The translations under genes were made by a program, and so were the position numbers. Below, piece after piece: positions 22,279 to 34,290 of a stretch of 64,000 bases of DNA (the first letter of the stretch is position 1; each line of letters begins with the position of its first letter). The notes under the pieces were generated by a model, which made no database searches, was not told where the DNA came from, and saw only the letters and a program-made list of their open reading frames with translations. Origin of the DNA: Haematobia irritans (Eukaryota > Arthropoda > Insecta > Diptera > Muscidae). Where the stretch lies: positions 224,874,537 to 224,938,536 of the forward strand of contig NC_134397.1 of NCBI RefSeq assembly GCF_050003625.1. The letters are read 5' to 3'.

Positions 22279-22562
22279 CCTTTAACCGGTGAGGTGAAAT
22301 TTTTTTGCGTAATTTGCGACGTGTGGTAAATTTTACCCCCTCTTTTCCATTAATATTTTTTCTGTAAAAAAATGTTTTTTTTGTATCATTATTATATTTG
22401 TTGATTAGTAAACATTGTATTTAACGAAAATAAAACAATATTTCGAAATATTATATGATCTTTCAATGATTAACATATACTTTATTTCACACGTCTTTTT
22501 TAAAATATATGTAAACGAGTGTTCGAGGTGGTAAATTTTACCACCACGTACCCAGTTAAAGG
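22279..22562. mobile_element. piggyBac-like MITE (284 bp)
   Basis: Flanked by TTAA at 22275-22278 and 22563-22566. The left end is CCTTTAACCGGTGAGG; the reverse complement of the right end is CCTTTAACTGGGTACG. Each end also carries a GGTAAATTTTACC palindrome (22326 and 22531). No coding. Different sequence from the MITE at 2826 but the same length class. Confidence 0.7.
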
Positions 22563-22566
22563 TTAA

Positions 22567-23276
22567 AAATTTCTGAGCTAAATTTTTGCAAAAATTATAG
22601 CAATTTTATACTAATTGATTGTGGGGTAAAAGTTTAAAATGTTGCCAAAAAATAAAACAATTATTAATATTTTTTGCTGATTTTAATCAATAGTTTTGAT
22701 TAATGGGTGGCTAAAAGTGAAACTGGTCGGCGGCGGTGCGACTCGGCGGCTTCATTCTCTGTACATTAGGATGCGTGTGTATGAGTTCTCACGTGCTCAT
22801 CTCTGGTATTTACAACGAAAGTGTTTCATAGACGTTCTAGCTTTGCTAATGGAAGCTTTAGGGTTGTTGTCTTTGGGTGTTGACACTTTTTTGGTTTGTG
22901 AATTTGCTAAGTGAAAAAACGTTATTTAGTTCCAATAATTCCCGCTATTAAATATGTGTCCTTTTGTTCATCAACGGAAAATGAAGCTGCCAAGTCCGAC
23001 CACTGATTGTTTTGCCAATCGACGCCGCCGTCTTCACGCACGGATGTTTCCCTCACTTTCTTTGTATATTTACAGAATTAATGGCAAATATGTTGACGTT
23101 GGGCTTCTTCTGCGGGCTGCTACCAAACAAAACTGATATGGGGTGAAAATCGTAGCAGAAACTCTAACACCGTTAATAGGAATCATAACAGGATACAACA
23201 CTCTGGGAAAATACTTGGTAAGGATTGGTCTAAGGGGGCACTAAATTCGTTTTAACCGCATTGGTATCCATGACCA
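22567..23276. repeat. Family-G GC-rich repeat and flank
   Basis: 22715-23040 has GGTCGGCGGCGGTGCGACTC and CGGCTTCATTCTCTG, with an inverse-type AATGAAGCTGCC and GACGCCGCCG later. Similar blocks are at 34040-34290. The local GC content stands out from the AT-rich surroundings. Short frames here are not convincing as genes. Confidence 0.45.
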
Positions 23277-23587
23277 AGGTTAGGTTAGATGGCAGTCCGA
23301 AGTATCAGGCTCACTTTGACTATTCTCTCTTATCACTGAGTGCTGCCCGATTCCATGTTAAGCTCAATGACAAGGGACCTCCTTTTTATAGCCGAGTCCG
23401 AACGGCGTTCCACATTGCAGTGAAACCACTTAGAGAAGCTTTGAAACCCTCAGAAATGTCACCAGCATTACTGAGGTGGGATAATCCCCCGCTGAATAAC
23501 TTTTTGGTGTTCGGTCGAGGCAGGAATCGAACCCACGATCTTGTGTATGCAAGGCGGGCATGCTAACCATTGCACCACGGTGGCTCC
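23277..23587 (-). mobile_element. tRNA-derived SINE, near full length
   Basis: Minus-strand head GGAGCCACCGTGGTGC and box B GGGTTCGATTCC, body, and tail ending AACCTAACCTT. About 30 bp of the tail-proximal body are deleted relative to 4469-4815. Possible target duplication TCCATGACCA/TCCATTACCT at 23267 and 23589. Confidence 0.8.
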
Positions 23588-23612
23588 CTCCATTACCTAA
23601 CTTTATCATAAT

Positions 23613-23875
23613 GGTTAGGTTATGTGGCAGCCGGATGTATCAGGCTCACTTAGACTATTCAGTCCATTGTGATACCACAGTGGTGAACTTATCTCTTATC
23701 ACTGAGTGCTGCCCGATTCCATGTTAAGCTCAATGACAAGGGACCTCCTTTTTATAGCCGAGTCCGAACGGCGTTCCATATTCCAGTGAAACCACTTGGA
23801 GAAGCTTTGAAACCCTCAGAAATGTCACCAGCATTACTGAGGTGGGATAATCCACCGCTGAAAAACTTTTTGGAC
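23613..23875 (-). mobile_element. tRNA-derived SINE, head missing
   Basis: The tail and body match the other copies, but it ends at AAAAACTTTTTGG before the tRNA-like head. 5' truncation is usual for LINE-driven retroposition. It lies only 25 bp from the preceding SINE in the same orientation. Confidence 0.8.
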
Positions 23876-25305
23876 TGTATGCAATTTAATAAGGGCATGA
23901 CTTCTTTGCGATACCCAGAAAAATTCCTATGGATATAATTAAAAATTCCCTATGGATATAATTAATAGTCTATATGAATATTGCGGAATTTACAGTGTAG
24001 ACACAGAGGTTTACAGACTTCCATTACGTATTAGCGTTTTCTCGAAAATATCTCCTTGGCGGAGGAGCATTAGACTAGCCTGCACTATATTCAAACGATG
24101 TTTCATTAAATGAAATTATTATTGAGGAAATATATACAGCTCAGCAGAAACGTATATAGGATTTTGTTTCGGTGGGGTCTTAAGCTAAAATTTAGCCTTG
24201 AGTATGGTAGTCCAAAATGTTTTTATAAAGGTTCCAGAGAGGGCAAACTCTCGGATCCCACTCTGTGTATGTACCTGCAGGTGAGCCCTAAGATTTAAAT
24301 CAATGATGGAGGATACATGACAGCCAAGGATTCGGCTGAACTCTGCTCTACAGTTACATGGTCCGTATAAAAATGTCCCATATTGTTCCGCAAATGTAAA
24401 TAACATTAGAATTAGGGTATGATAATACACTTACAACTTAATTTAAGTGTGCTCAAAAAAACCAACAAAAATATATGAGTTTTGCTTAATCCATTGCTAA
24501 AATCTTGAACGCAAAAGCTAAATCACCCACACACACTCATAGGAGTCTCTTTATTTCAGCACATCCTTGCCTTGCTATGCGTGTATAACTGAATAGGTAA
24601 TTCGTTATTTTTTGGCATTTCATTTGCAATTAGTTACATAAACGTTGCAAATAAATTTTATTGTTTCATATTCATAACAAGGTTGTCCTATCTGTCTGTC
24701 CTTTCTGACCATGGCTATCTTCAGAATGAAGACTTCCTTGAATTGGTGCTTTCGCTCTCATTTTGGGTTGGGCCAGTTAAGCTAATAACGCATTTCATTC
24801 AAAATTTTTCTGTTGGGCATTCTATCACAGCTTGTTGGCGTTTATGGGAGTAGTGGCCACCACCACCTCGATTCATTGAGCTATGGCTTATCTAAAGTCA
24901 AAACAATTTCCATATTTCTCTTTATGGAGATATGTGGTAGTTTTACTTGGAGAGTTCTATAGGCGTTTCATATGAAGACTAGAATACCGCTTGCTTCCTT
25001 GGTGCTGGCATAGGCTGTGTTGGTTGGTTCGTCCTAAACTGGTGGTTTATAGTTGCATGACATGCCATCGAACAATTAGCGAAATACAAAATAATCTTCG
25101 CCCTAGTCTCTAGTATCTAGGATGGGTTTTTGAATGCCTTTGGTATGAGACGTCTAGAGTGTCATTATGGCGGCGCACGTGGGTCGGCCAAGGAGGAAAA
25201 TTGTAGGCGAGATGGTGAGAGAGGAAACTATAAATTAAAACTAAGCCTGAGTGAGGTTATAGTAGCTGTTCGTAAATTCGACTAGACAGTTTTGAGGGAG
25301 CCTTA
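23876..25305. other. Single-copy stretch, no gene seen
   Basis: 23924-23968 has a short direct duplication (CTATGGATATAATTAA twice). Frames at 24110-24430 overlap on both strands without recognisable motifs. Confidence 0.4.
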
Positions 25306-25624
25306 GGCTAGGTTAGGTACAGTGGCAGCCCGATATTTCAGGTTCACTAAAACTATTCAGTCCATTGTGATACCACAGTGGTGAATTTCTTTATTATCAC
25401 TGAGTTCTGGCTGATTCTATGTTTTAGCTCAGTGACAAGGGCCTCATTTTTATAGCCGGTTCCGAACGGCGTTCCACAGAGCGATGATACCTCTCAGAGA
25501 AGCTTCGAAACAAGTATAAAGATCACTAGCATTACTGAGAAAGGATAATCCACCGCTGAAAAAACTTTTTGGTGTGCGGTCGGAACTGAGGTTGAACCCA
25601 CGACCCTATGTAAGCAAGGCGGCT
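25306..25624 (-). mobile_element. tRNA-derived SINE, old copy
   Basis: The most diverged copy: tail AGGCTAGGTTAGG, body recognisable (AGTCCATTGTGATACCACAG, GGCGTTCCAC), box B degraded (AGGTTGAACCCACGACC on plus), ending at AAGGCGG before box A. The higher divergence suggests an older insertion. Confidence 0.75.
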
Positions 25625-25670
25625 TATATAAAGTGTCTAAAAACTTTGCCATTCCGTTTATAGGCACTTT

Positions 25671-26240
25671 TTGTTGCCTTACTTCACACAACACCAAATC
25701 TTGGCAGAACATCTGCATAGTCTCCACTCGGGCAGGAGTGCAATCCCTGCGTTTTGTGAATTAATAGCCAACATTGCAGAGGGATGGAATAGTAATAGTC
25801 CGCATAATCGTTCGATTCTTGTTGCATTGCACCTGACCAAAACCACCCTCTTAAGAGATATTATGGAAACTTCTATCTCTCTCTCTAATAATTTTAAGAG
25901 ATAGTTGGCTGGCAGACACTCCATGTGGAACTTAGAAGAAAAATATCTTCGGCGAATGGGAACAAGCAAGGCGTACCTAAAGGCGGAGTACTTTCCCTTC
26001 CTTTTAACTTTTACGTGCCAGGAGCTCCTCCTCTACCAAATGTTCATATGATAACCTATGCAGACGAATCTCCCATAGTTACATCCGGTACAGACATTAA
26101 GGAGCTTGAGGTGAAGATTAATGGCTACCTCCCAGCACTTAGGCACATCTTCTTCAGCTGCAACTTTCTGCCCCTACATCGACGGCAACCGTTTTCATTT
26201 CGTGGAGAGCACGAGCATTCGCACATGCAAGATCCCTAAG
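25671..26240 (+). pseudogene. Decayed jockey-like non-LTR reverse transcriptase core
   Basis: Reverse-transcriptase palm motifs appear in two frames. 25725-25850 reads GRSAIPAFCELIANIAEG then ILVALHLTK, a motif-A region where the catalytic Asp appears as His. After a frameshift near 25905-25930, the second frame gives KQGVPKGGVLSLPFNF (motif B) and ITYADES (motif C, with the second Asp of YADD replaced by Glu). IKELEVKINGYL follows as in jockey-clade elements. Upstream endonuclease and ORF1 are absent. Loss of two metal-binding residues plus a frameshift makes it inactive. Confidence 0.8.
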
Positions 26241-28170
26241 GTTATTGGTGTAACGTTTGATAGTCTGCTATAGGCCATACTGCGACCTCATAACCCACAA
26301 GCACCGATAAAGTGCAGAGGGGAAAACCGCCAAAATCATGCCACTTCAAGAAGGACACAATCTGAGCGAACTAAGCCAATCAAGTTCGATGTCAGAAAAC
26401 ACCAGCATTCAATTAACCACTCAACCGGCGATGACAGTGATGAGGGAATATAGGTGGCATTGGAGGCCGCGGAAATGGCAGCATTGGGAGTAGAAACAAG
26501 ATTCTACTGGTAGCACTTGGGGGAAAGATAAGGAGGCTATTCAAAAGACATATGACTCTATTGGTCGTCCACTAATCGATTATGCGATCCCTGTTTGGGC
26601 TCCCACCTAGACCCAATGTAGAAATCTTCAAACGGTGCAGAATACTGCCCTGCGAATTGCCTCTGGATGTCACTCCAAGACGCCTTAGCTGCATGAGTCC
26701 AAAATACTCACGGTGAGACAATACTGCGACCTCCTCACCCACCAGCAGCTAATAAGGTGCAGACCACCCAAACCATGTCATAATCAGAAAGGTGCCATCT
26801 GAACGAGCCAAGCCCGAGGATTCGATTTCTAAAAAGACCAACAACCTTCTCGTTTTTAACTTTTAAGTGGCAGGATTTCCTTTTCCATAATTAAATCAGT
26901 TAGAGACATCAAGGAGCTTGAGGCGAATAGTAATGATTACGTGTCTGCACCTAGGGACTTTTTTTATCAACAGGAATCTGAAAATGTCTGCCACTAAATC
27001 TATGGTGATCATTTTCATATCGTGGACTAAAGAGCTGAGCCAGCAACTCGATATCTACATTCGTGGCCAGAGCATCCCCTCATGCAAGAACCTCAAGATT
27101 CTTGGTGTGACATTTTATAGTCTGCTCCTCGTTTGAAAGCATGCGCAAATGGTTGCTAAAAACATTGGGAGTAGAAACAAAATTCTCTTTCCAAAGATCT
27201 AAGTGTCTATTGGTTATGCCCTTATCGATTATGCGGCATCCGTTTGGACTCTCAGTATAAACGAAGACCCAATGGAGATATCTTCAAACGGTACAGAATA
27301 CTACGCTGCCGATTGCCTACGGATGTCACTCCAAGCCTCCAAAACGGCATCTGCAGCATAAGTCCTAAACTATAGGTGAGGCAACACTCTGACCTCCTCT
27401 TCCAAAAGCACCTTCACCAACCACCCAAAGCATGCCACAACCAGAAGTCACCATCTGTATGAGCCAAGCGAATCCAGTTCGATTTCAGAAAAGACCAGCA
27501 TTCAATTAAACACCTGATCGGCGATGACAGCGTTGAGAGTAGAAACGAGATTCTGAAGGCTTTGGCTGGTAGCACTTAGGGGAAAGATCCACCCAGAGAG
27601 AAATGTGATCACCTCCAATGGCAATATGTTATTTTTCGACGATGAATATGTAACTTGTTTGTCACAACCATGTAATTTTCTCGGGCATGTATCTGATTTT
27701 GAAAACCATTTTATATTCGGAGAGAAAACAACATTTTTGCGTCAATAATGTTCCATGTTGCCCACGGTTCCCTATTGGTCTTCCCTTATCAATGCTGCGG
27801 ATTGCCACTGCATATTATTCCAAGACACCAGAACAGCATCTACAGTATGAGTCCAAAATGCTTTCCGTGCGACACTACTGCGATCTCCTCACCCACCAGC
27901 ACCTGATAAAGTACAGAGGGGCAAACCAACCAAACCATGCCAAGAGGTCACTATCAGTACGAGCCAAGCCCATCCGATTAGATTTCAGAAAATACTTTCT
28001 GATTAATCACTTGATCGCTTTGGGGACCGTCCAAACAGCAGCGTTTCAGAAGAAATTATCTTCCGACCAGTGTAGCGTTGTGCTGAATTAAAGACCACGC
28101 TGACAAGTAATAACAAGAGCTGGCTACCAGGTCGGCGCAGCTAAGATCCGACATCTCCAGGTATTTGAAC
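26241..28170 (+). pseudogene. Repeated partial copies of the same reverse-transcriptase 3' region
   Basis: The segment after the polymerase core occurs four times in decayed form. A phrase of type RQYCDLLTHQHL (TGCGACCTCCTCACCCACCA in DNA) is near 26280, 26715, 27385 and 27870, each followed by GATAAAGTGCAGA-like text and CAAACCATGCC. Between them the TTTTTT-independent motifs LPLIDYA.P.W.P and ALRIA.G.H recur (26575, 27220, 27780). Spacings are unequal (about 435, 670 and 485 bp), so the copies were duplicated and then deleted or inserted independently. Frames at 26918-27136 and 27687-28091 are the longest remains. No intact product. Confidence 0.7.
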
Positions 28171-29579
28171 AGTTACCACTCACTTCAGTTCAAGATTTTT
28201 GCCTGAACTGTGGACATTCGCCTCAAAATCCCGTTTCGGAATTTTCCAAATTTAGAAACAAGTTAAAAAGTCGGCCTACTAATTCTCAATACAATCTGGA
28301 GGTGGAAAATATTGTACTGGTAAAAACTTCGTAGCGACCCACGTCTATGACTTTGAGTACTAAGAATTGCGTTCATTCATATTAACTGGATAATATTTGC
28401 TGTGGGTACTTTCAACTAATTTTAATTTGAATTTTATTTTCTTACATTTGAATTTAATTTCCAAACACACACAGGACATTTCCACGCTCCACGTGTGTAT
28501 GTATGTGTGCTTGTGAATACTTCGTGTATGTGTAGTGCAAATGTATATGAATGAACAAAAAATTTTTTTTATTTGTCCAACAATTATGCTAATTTGTTAA
28601 AGTAAAATATGGCGACTTCCACTTCACTTTATGAGCAACAACAACAGTGAACATCTTCGCTATCCCACACACTCGAAATAAAACTCAAATGGGTGGCCCA
28701 ACCATGGGGTGCCTGGTGATTAGCCCAGTAGGGGATCCAACGTTAAGTTAAATTTTATTACAAAAAAATGCAAATCATTTGCATTTAAATTTAAACGAGA
28801 AAACATTTCCACTATTTCCACTTTCACTTAGCTGACTGACCATATTGTCCAATTAAAATTGCTGGCCACTTAGTTTTCTTCATACTTTTCGCCTCCCACC
28901 CCTAGTATTTCTTACTCTGTGGTCTGATGTCCTGCGTAAGTTCTTTATGGGCGACGGGCAAAATGGACAACCAAATTAAATTACATTGTCTTCATTTAAC
29001 TCGAATGATGTGAGTTCATGTCCTTTGGATGAAAAACGTCATTAAATGTGAACACCCCCACACATATACACACACATGTGAGTATTTGTGGAGGCATCAA
29101 GCTCCACTCCCATTTCGTTCGTGTCACAAGGATTCACAATTTCTTCTTTGAGAGTCTTAACGCGCATGTTATCAGTGTTGTTTGACACCAACATTAATTT
29201 GTCTTCTGTCTGCCTTCTTGGCATTGTGGTAATGGCCACAAGGTTCTTATTTGAGGTTTGAAGTGTTTTATGTATCTTTATTAGAAGATTAGATTTTTTT
29301 ATGACAGAAAAATCTATAAAAAAAAAACTGAAGCAAGACAGTTACGACTTAGCAATTGTAAGTCGTGGTTATTTACGTCTTTTTTTCAAGGATTTTTTTT
29401 CCTGAGGTTTATATGTGAAAATTGCTGATGGTATGAGGGGGGGGGGGCTTTGATTGTACTCGCAAAAATATGGTCAGAGAAAGCAGGGATGAAAGAATGG
29501 CTTTCGTTTTACTTTGACCACGAATAGTCTTAAAATGATGGTTAGGCGTTCTTATGGCAACTCCGTCGTTGGTGCAAAG
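28171..29579. other. Single-copy stretch, no gene seen
   Basis: Contains GTGTGTATGTATGTGTGC-type tracts (28492-28540), a perfect 17-bp palindrome ATGCAAATCATTTGCAT at 28768-28784, and a G-run at 29439-29448. A 65-residue minus-strand frame at 29042-29239 has no recognised domain. Confidence 0.4.
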
Positions 29580-32500
29580 GCGACTGTTAATTTCTATAGA
29601 AATTAACTTTTGGAAACAAAATTTTTACAAAATAAATAAAATTTTGAAAAAAATGTCTATATAAATAAGATTTTTCCTAAATTTTTTATAGAAATTAAAT
29701 TTTGAAAAAATTATCTATCGAAATTAACTTTTGACAAAATTTGCGAAAAAATAAATTTTGACAAAATTTTAAATAGAAATAAAATTTTGGTAAAATTTCC
29801 TATAGAAATAAAATTTTGAAAAAAAAAATTCTATAGAAATACAATTTTGACAAAATTTTCAATAGAAATAAAATTTTGGAAAAAAAATCTAGAGAAATAA
29901 AATTTTGATAGAATTCTTTATAGAAATAAAGTTGTGTCAAAATGTCTATAGAAATAAAATGTTGATAGAATTTTCTATAGAAATAAAATTTTGACAAAAT
30001 TTTCTATAGAAAAAAAATTTTGACAAAATTTTCAATAGAAATAAAATTTTGACAAAATTTTCTATAGAAATAAAATTTTGACAAAATTTTTTATTGAAAT
30101 AAAATCTTGACTAAATTTCCAATAGAAATAAAATTTTGACAAAATTTTTTATTGAAATAAAGTTTTAACAAAATTTTCTATAGAAATAAAATTTTGACAA
30201 ATTTTCTATAGAAATAAAATTTTGATAGAATTTTCTATAGAAATAAAATTTTGACAAAATTTTCTATAGAAATAAAATTTTGACAAAATTTTCTATAGAA
30301 ATAAAATTTTGACAAAATTTTCAATGGAAATAAAATTTTGACAAAATTTTCTATATTTTGACACAATTTTCTATAGAAATACAAATTTGACAAAATTTTC
30401 CATAGAAATAAAATTTTGACAAAATTTTCTATTGCAATAAAATTTTGACAACATTTTTTATTGAAATAATAATTTTGAAATAATTTTCAATAGAAATAAA
30501 ATTTTGAAAAAAATTTCTATAGAAATAAAATTTTGAAAACAAATCTAGAGAAATAAAATTGTGATAGAATTTTCTATAGCAATAAAATTTTGACAAAATT
30601 TTCAATAGAAATTAAATTTTGACAAAATTTTCAATAGAAATAAACTTTTAGTAAAATTTTCTATAGAAATACAATTTTAACAAAATTTTCAATATAAATA
30701 ACATTTTGACAAAAGTTTCAATAGAAATTAAATTTTGGTAAAATTGTCTATAGAAATAAAATTTTTACAAAATGTTCTGCAGAAATAGGTTAGGTTAGGT
30801 GGCAGCCCGATGTATCAGGCTCACTTAGACTATTCAGTCCATTGTGATAACACATTGAACACAGTGAACTTCTCTCTTATCACTGAGTGCTGCCCGATTC
30901 CATGTTAAGTTCAATGACAAGGGACCTCCTTTTTATAGCCGAGTCCGAACGGCGTTCCACATTGCAGTGAAACCACTTAAAGATGCTTTGAAACCCTCAG
31001 AAATGTCCCCAGCATTACTGAGGTGGGACAATCCACCGCTGAAAAACTTTTTGGTGTTCGGTCGAAGCAGGAATCGAACCCACGACCTTGTGTATGTAAG
31101 GCGGGCATGCTAACCGTGGTGCTAACATTGCACCACGGGGGCTCCTTTCTATAGAAATACAACTTTGACAAAATGTTCTATAGAAATAAAATTTTGACAA
31201 CATTTTCTATAGCAATAAAATTTTGACAAAATTTTTTATTGAAATAAAATTTTAACAAAATTTTTTATTTAAATAAAATTTTTTATTTAAATTTTATTTC
31301 TATAGAAATAAAATCATGACTAAATTTTCAATAGAAATAAAATTTTGACAAAATTTTCTATAGCAATAAAATTTTGACAAAATTTTCTATAGCAATAAAA
31401 TTTTGACAAAATTTTCAATACAAATAAAATTTTGACAAAATTTTCTATAGAAATAAAATTTTGACAAAATTTGCTACAGAAATAAAATTTTGACAAAATT
31501 TTCAATTTTGACAAAATTTTCTAAAGAAATCAAATTTTGATACAATTTTCTAAAGAAATAAAATGTTGACAAAATTTTCTATATAAATAAAAAGTTGACA
31601 ACATTTTTTATAGAAGTAAAATAATTTTTAACAAAATTTTCTACAGAAATAAAACTTTGACAAAATTTTCTATATATAATTAAAATTTTTACTAAATTTT
31701 TTATAGAAATTCTATCGAAATTAACTTTTGACAAAATTTGCGAAAAAATAAATTTTAACAAAATTTTCAATAGAAATAAAATTATGGTAAAATTTCCTAT
31801 AGAAATAAAATTTTGAAAAAAAATCTATAGAAATACAATTTTGACAAAATTTGGAAAAAAAATCTAAAAAAATAAAATTTTGATAGAATTTTCTAAAGAA
31901 ATAAAATGTTGACAAAATTTTCTATATAAATAAAATGTTGACAAAATTTTTTATAGAAGTAAAATAATTTTTAAAAAAATTTTCTACAGAAATAAAACTT
32001 TGACAAAATTGTCTATATAAATAAAATTTTTACTAAATTTTTTATAGAAATTCTATCGAACTTAACTTTTGACAAAATTTGCGAAAAAATAAATTTTAAC
32101 AAAATTTTCAATAGAAATAAAATTATGGTAAAATTTCCTATAGAAATAAAATTTTGAAAAAAAAAATTCTATAGAAATACAATTTTGACAAAATTTTGGG
32201 AAAAAATCTAGAAAAATAACATTTTGATAGAATTCTCTATAGAAATAAAATTTTGCCAAAATTTCTGTAGAAATAAAATTTTGACAAAATTTTCAATAGA
32301 AATAAGATTTTGACAAAATTTTTCTATAGCAATAAAATTTTGACAAAATATTCAATAGAAATAAAATTTTGATAAAATTTTCTATAGAAATAAAATTTTG
32401 AAAAAAAAAAATTTTTTTGAGAAAAAAAATTTTGATAGAATTTTCTATAGAAATAAAATTTTGAAAAAAAAAAAATCTAGAGAAATAAAATTTTGATAGA

Positions 32501-33262
32501 ATTTTCTATAGAAATAAAATTTTGACAAAATGTTCAATAGAAATAAAATTTTGACAAATTTTTCTATAGAAATAAAATTTAGGCAACATTTTCTATAGCA
32601 ATAAAATTTTGACAACATTTTTTATTGAAATAAAATCTTGACTAAATTTTCAATAGAAATAAAATTTTGACAAAATTTTCAATAGAAATAAAATTTTGAC
32701 AAAATTTTCTATAGAAATAAAATTTTGACAAAATTTTCTATAGCAATAAAATTTTGACAAAATTTTTTAGTGAAATAAAGTTGTAACAAAGTTTTTTATT
32801 GAAATAAAATTTTGAAAAAATTTTCTATAGATATAAAATTTTAACAAAATTTTCTATAGAAATAATATGTTGATAGAATTTTCTATAGTAATAAAATTTT
32901 GACAAAATATTCTATAGAAATAAAATTTTGACAAAATTTTCAATGGAAATAAAATTTTGACAAAATTTTCTATAGAAATAAAATTTTGACAAAATTTTCA
33001 ATTTTGACAAAATTTTCTATAGCAATAAAATTTTGACAACATTTTTTATTGAAATAAAATTTTGAAATAATTTTCAATAGAAATAAAATTTTGAAAAAAT
33101 TTTCTATCGAAATAAAATTTTGCAAAAAAAAAAAAAATCTAGAGAAATTAATTTTTTACAAAATTTTGTATAGAAATAAAATTTTGACAAAATTTTTTAT
33201 AGAAATAAAATTTTAACAACATTTTCAATAGAAATAAAATTTCGACAAAATTTTCTATAAAA
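29580..33262 (+). repeat. Long 29-bp satellite array
   Basis: About 110-115 units with core ATTTTGACAAAATTTTC. Variants include TTGAAAAAAAA and TTGATAGAATTTTC, and a higher-order duplication is visible: 31700-32030 and 32040-32230 share CGAAATTAACTTTTGAC or a close variant, GCGAAAAAATAAATTTTAAC and later text in the same order. All frames here (FYFYRKFCQNFISIENFVK-type) are read-through of the repeat; 3 x 29 bp gives an 87-bp frame cycle. Confidence 0.85.
30788..31145 (-). mobile_element. tRNA-derived SINE inserted in satellite
   Basis: Full head (GGAGCCCCCGTGGTGC), box B GGGTTCGATTCC and CCTAACCTAACC tail. The satellite restarts with TTCTATAGAAATA (31147-31159) after stopping at TTCTGCAGAAATA (30775-30787), i.e. 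the array phase is set back 13 bp, as expected for a target duplication. A short internal duplication near the head (GCTAACCGTGGTGCTAACAT) is specific to this copy. Confidence 0.85.
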
Positions 33263-34039
33263 TTAAATTCACACAATTTGTGTTTTACTCGATAGAATTT
33301 GTTCTTGTGCCGAAAAATCCTTTGTGCCGAATGATGGCAACATTTTGGAGTTTTGCCTCTTTGTAAAATACTATTTAAAGCAGTGCCTACTATTGTGTGA
33401 CTTGCTGTTCGGATTTGGCTATCAGAAAAAGCCATAAAATTCTAATATGCACAATCTGTGGTTAATATAAAGACTGATGAAATTAATCATGGCAATTTTC
33501 AATGCTCAGGATTTCATAATCCCCCCTAAATCAGTTACAAATAATAACAGGTTATGTATTGAAGTATCCTATTCATAAATATATCCTATTTGTTTATAAA
33601 TGAATAACTTGGTAAATTAAAATTTCATAGAAAAAAGGTAAGAAACATGAAAACTTATTTGAAAACAAAGGAAGTCGGTATCCCAAAAGTATTCAAAGAC
33701 CCATGTCTATATAAAGGAGCCATTACAAATTCTAGAAACAAATCAAGAATCTAATTTAGATGTTGTGTTTGATAAAATGCGACAACAACAAAGAATGGAA
33801 AAACTTTCAAAATATCCTTCAGCAGTGGCCCGATGGTATAAAAAGGATTTTATTATTTTGAAAGAAGGTGTTTTTTTCATAAAGTTTAATGATTATTGTG
33901 TGGTTTTTCCTGCTTGGTTGAAAAACCACATCAGACTATTGTTCATCACCTCCAATCCCTTAAAGTGAGCAATTTTTACTGGACAAATAAAATTTGCGAT
34001 TCCTTTCTGGTTTTTTGATATAAACAGCATTTTTGTGGC
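33263..34039 (+). other. Unrecognised open region
   Basis: A frame with no stop from about 33665 to 33968 includes, from 33777, MRQQQRMEKLSKYPSAVARW and ends ITSNPLK with TGA. An alternative frame through 33660-33735 (KEVGIPKVFKDPC) is equally open. I do not recognise either. It could be an exon of a host gene or an old transposon piece; a typical start context or splice signals are not clear. Confidence 0.25.
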
Positions 34040-34290
34040 GGGTTTAATGAGTGGCATTGTGGTCGCGCGTACAGAGAATGAAGCCGCCTAGTCGCGCCGC
34101 TGATTTTAGCCGCCTCGACCCTTTTTTGCTGAATATACAAATTTATATCGGAGGCAAAATTTTAGTATCAGCCGCCGCCGATAAAAATGGGTCGGCTTCA
34201 TTCTCTGCGCCGACCAGTTTTGGCCAGTCGACGCCGCCGCCGAATATGCCGACTCATCTCGACTCAGATTTAGACGCCAATTAATCAAAT
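34040..34290. repeat. Family-G GC-rich repeat
   Basis: Contains ACAGAGAATGAAGCCGCC (34072-34089) and, about 100 bp on, its inverse GTCGGCTTCATTCTCTG (34191-34207), plus GCCGCCGCC runs. Shares these blocks with 22715-23040. Frames on both strands across it are by-products of the GC-rich palindromic structure. Confidence 0.5.

Noticed and set aside
29580..33262. CRISPR-like array of short repeats
   Set aside because: There are no unique spacers between repeats; it is a head-to-tail satellite in eukaryotic DNA.
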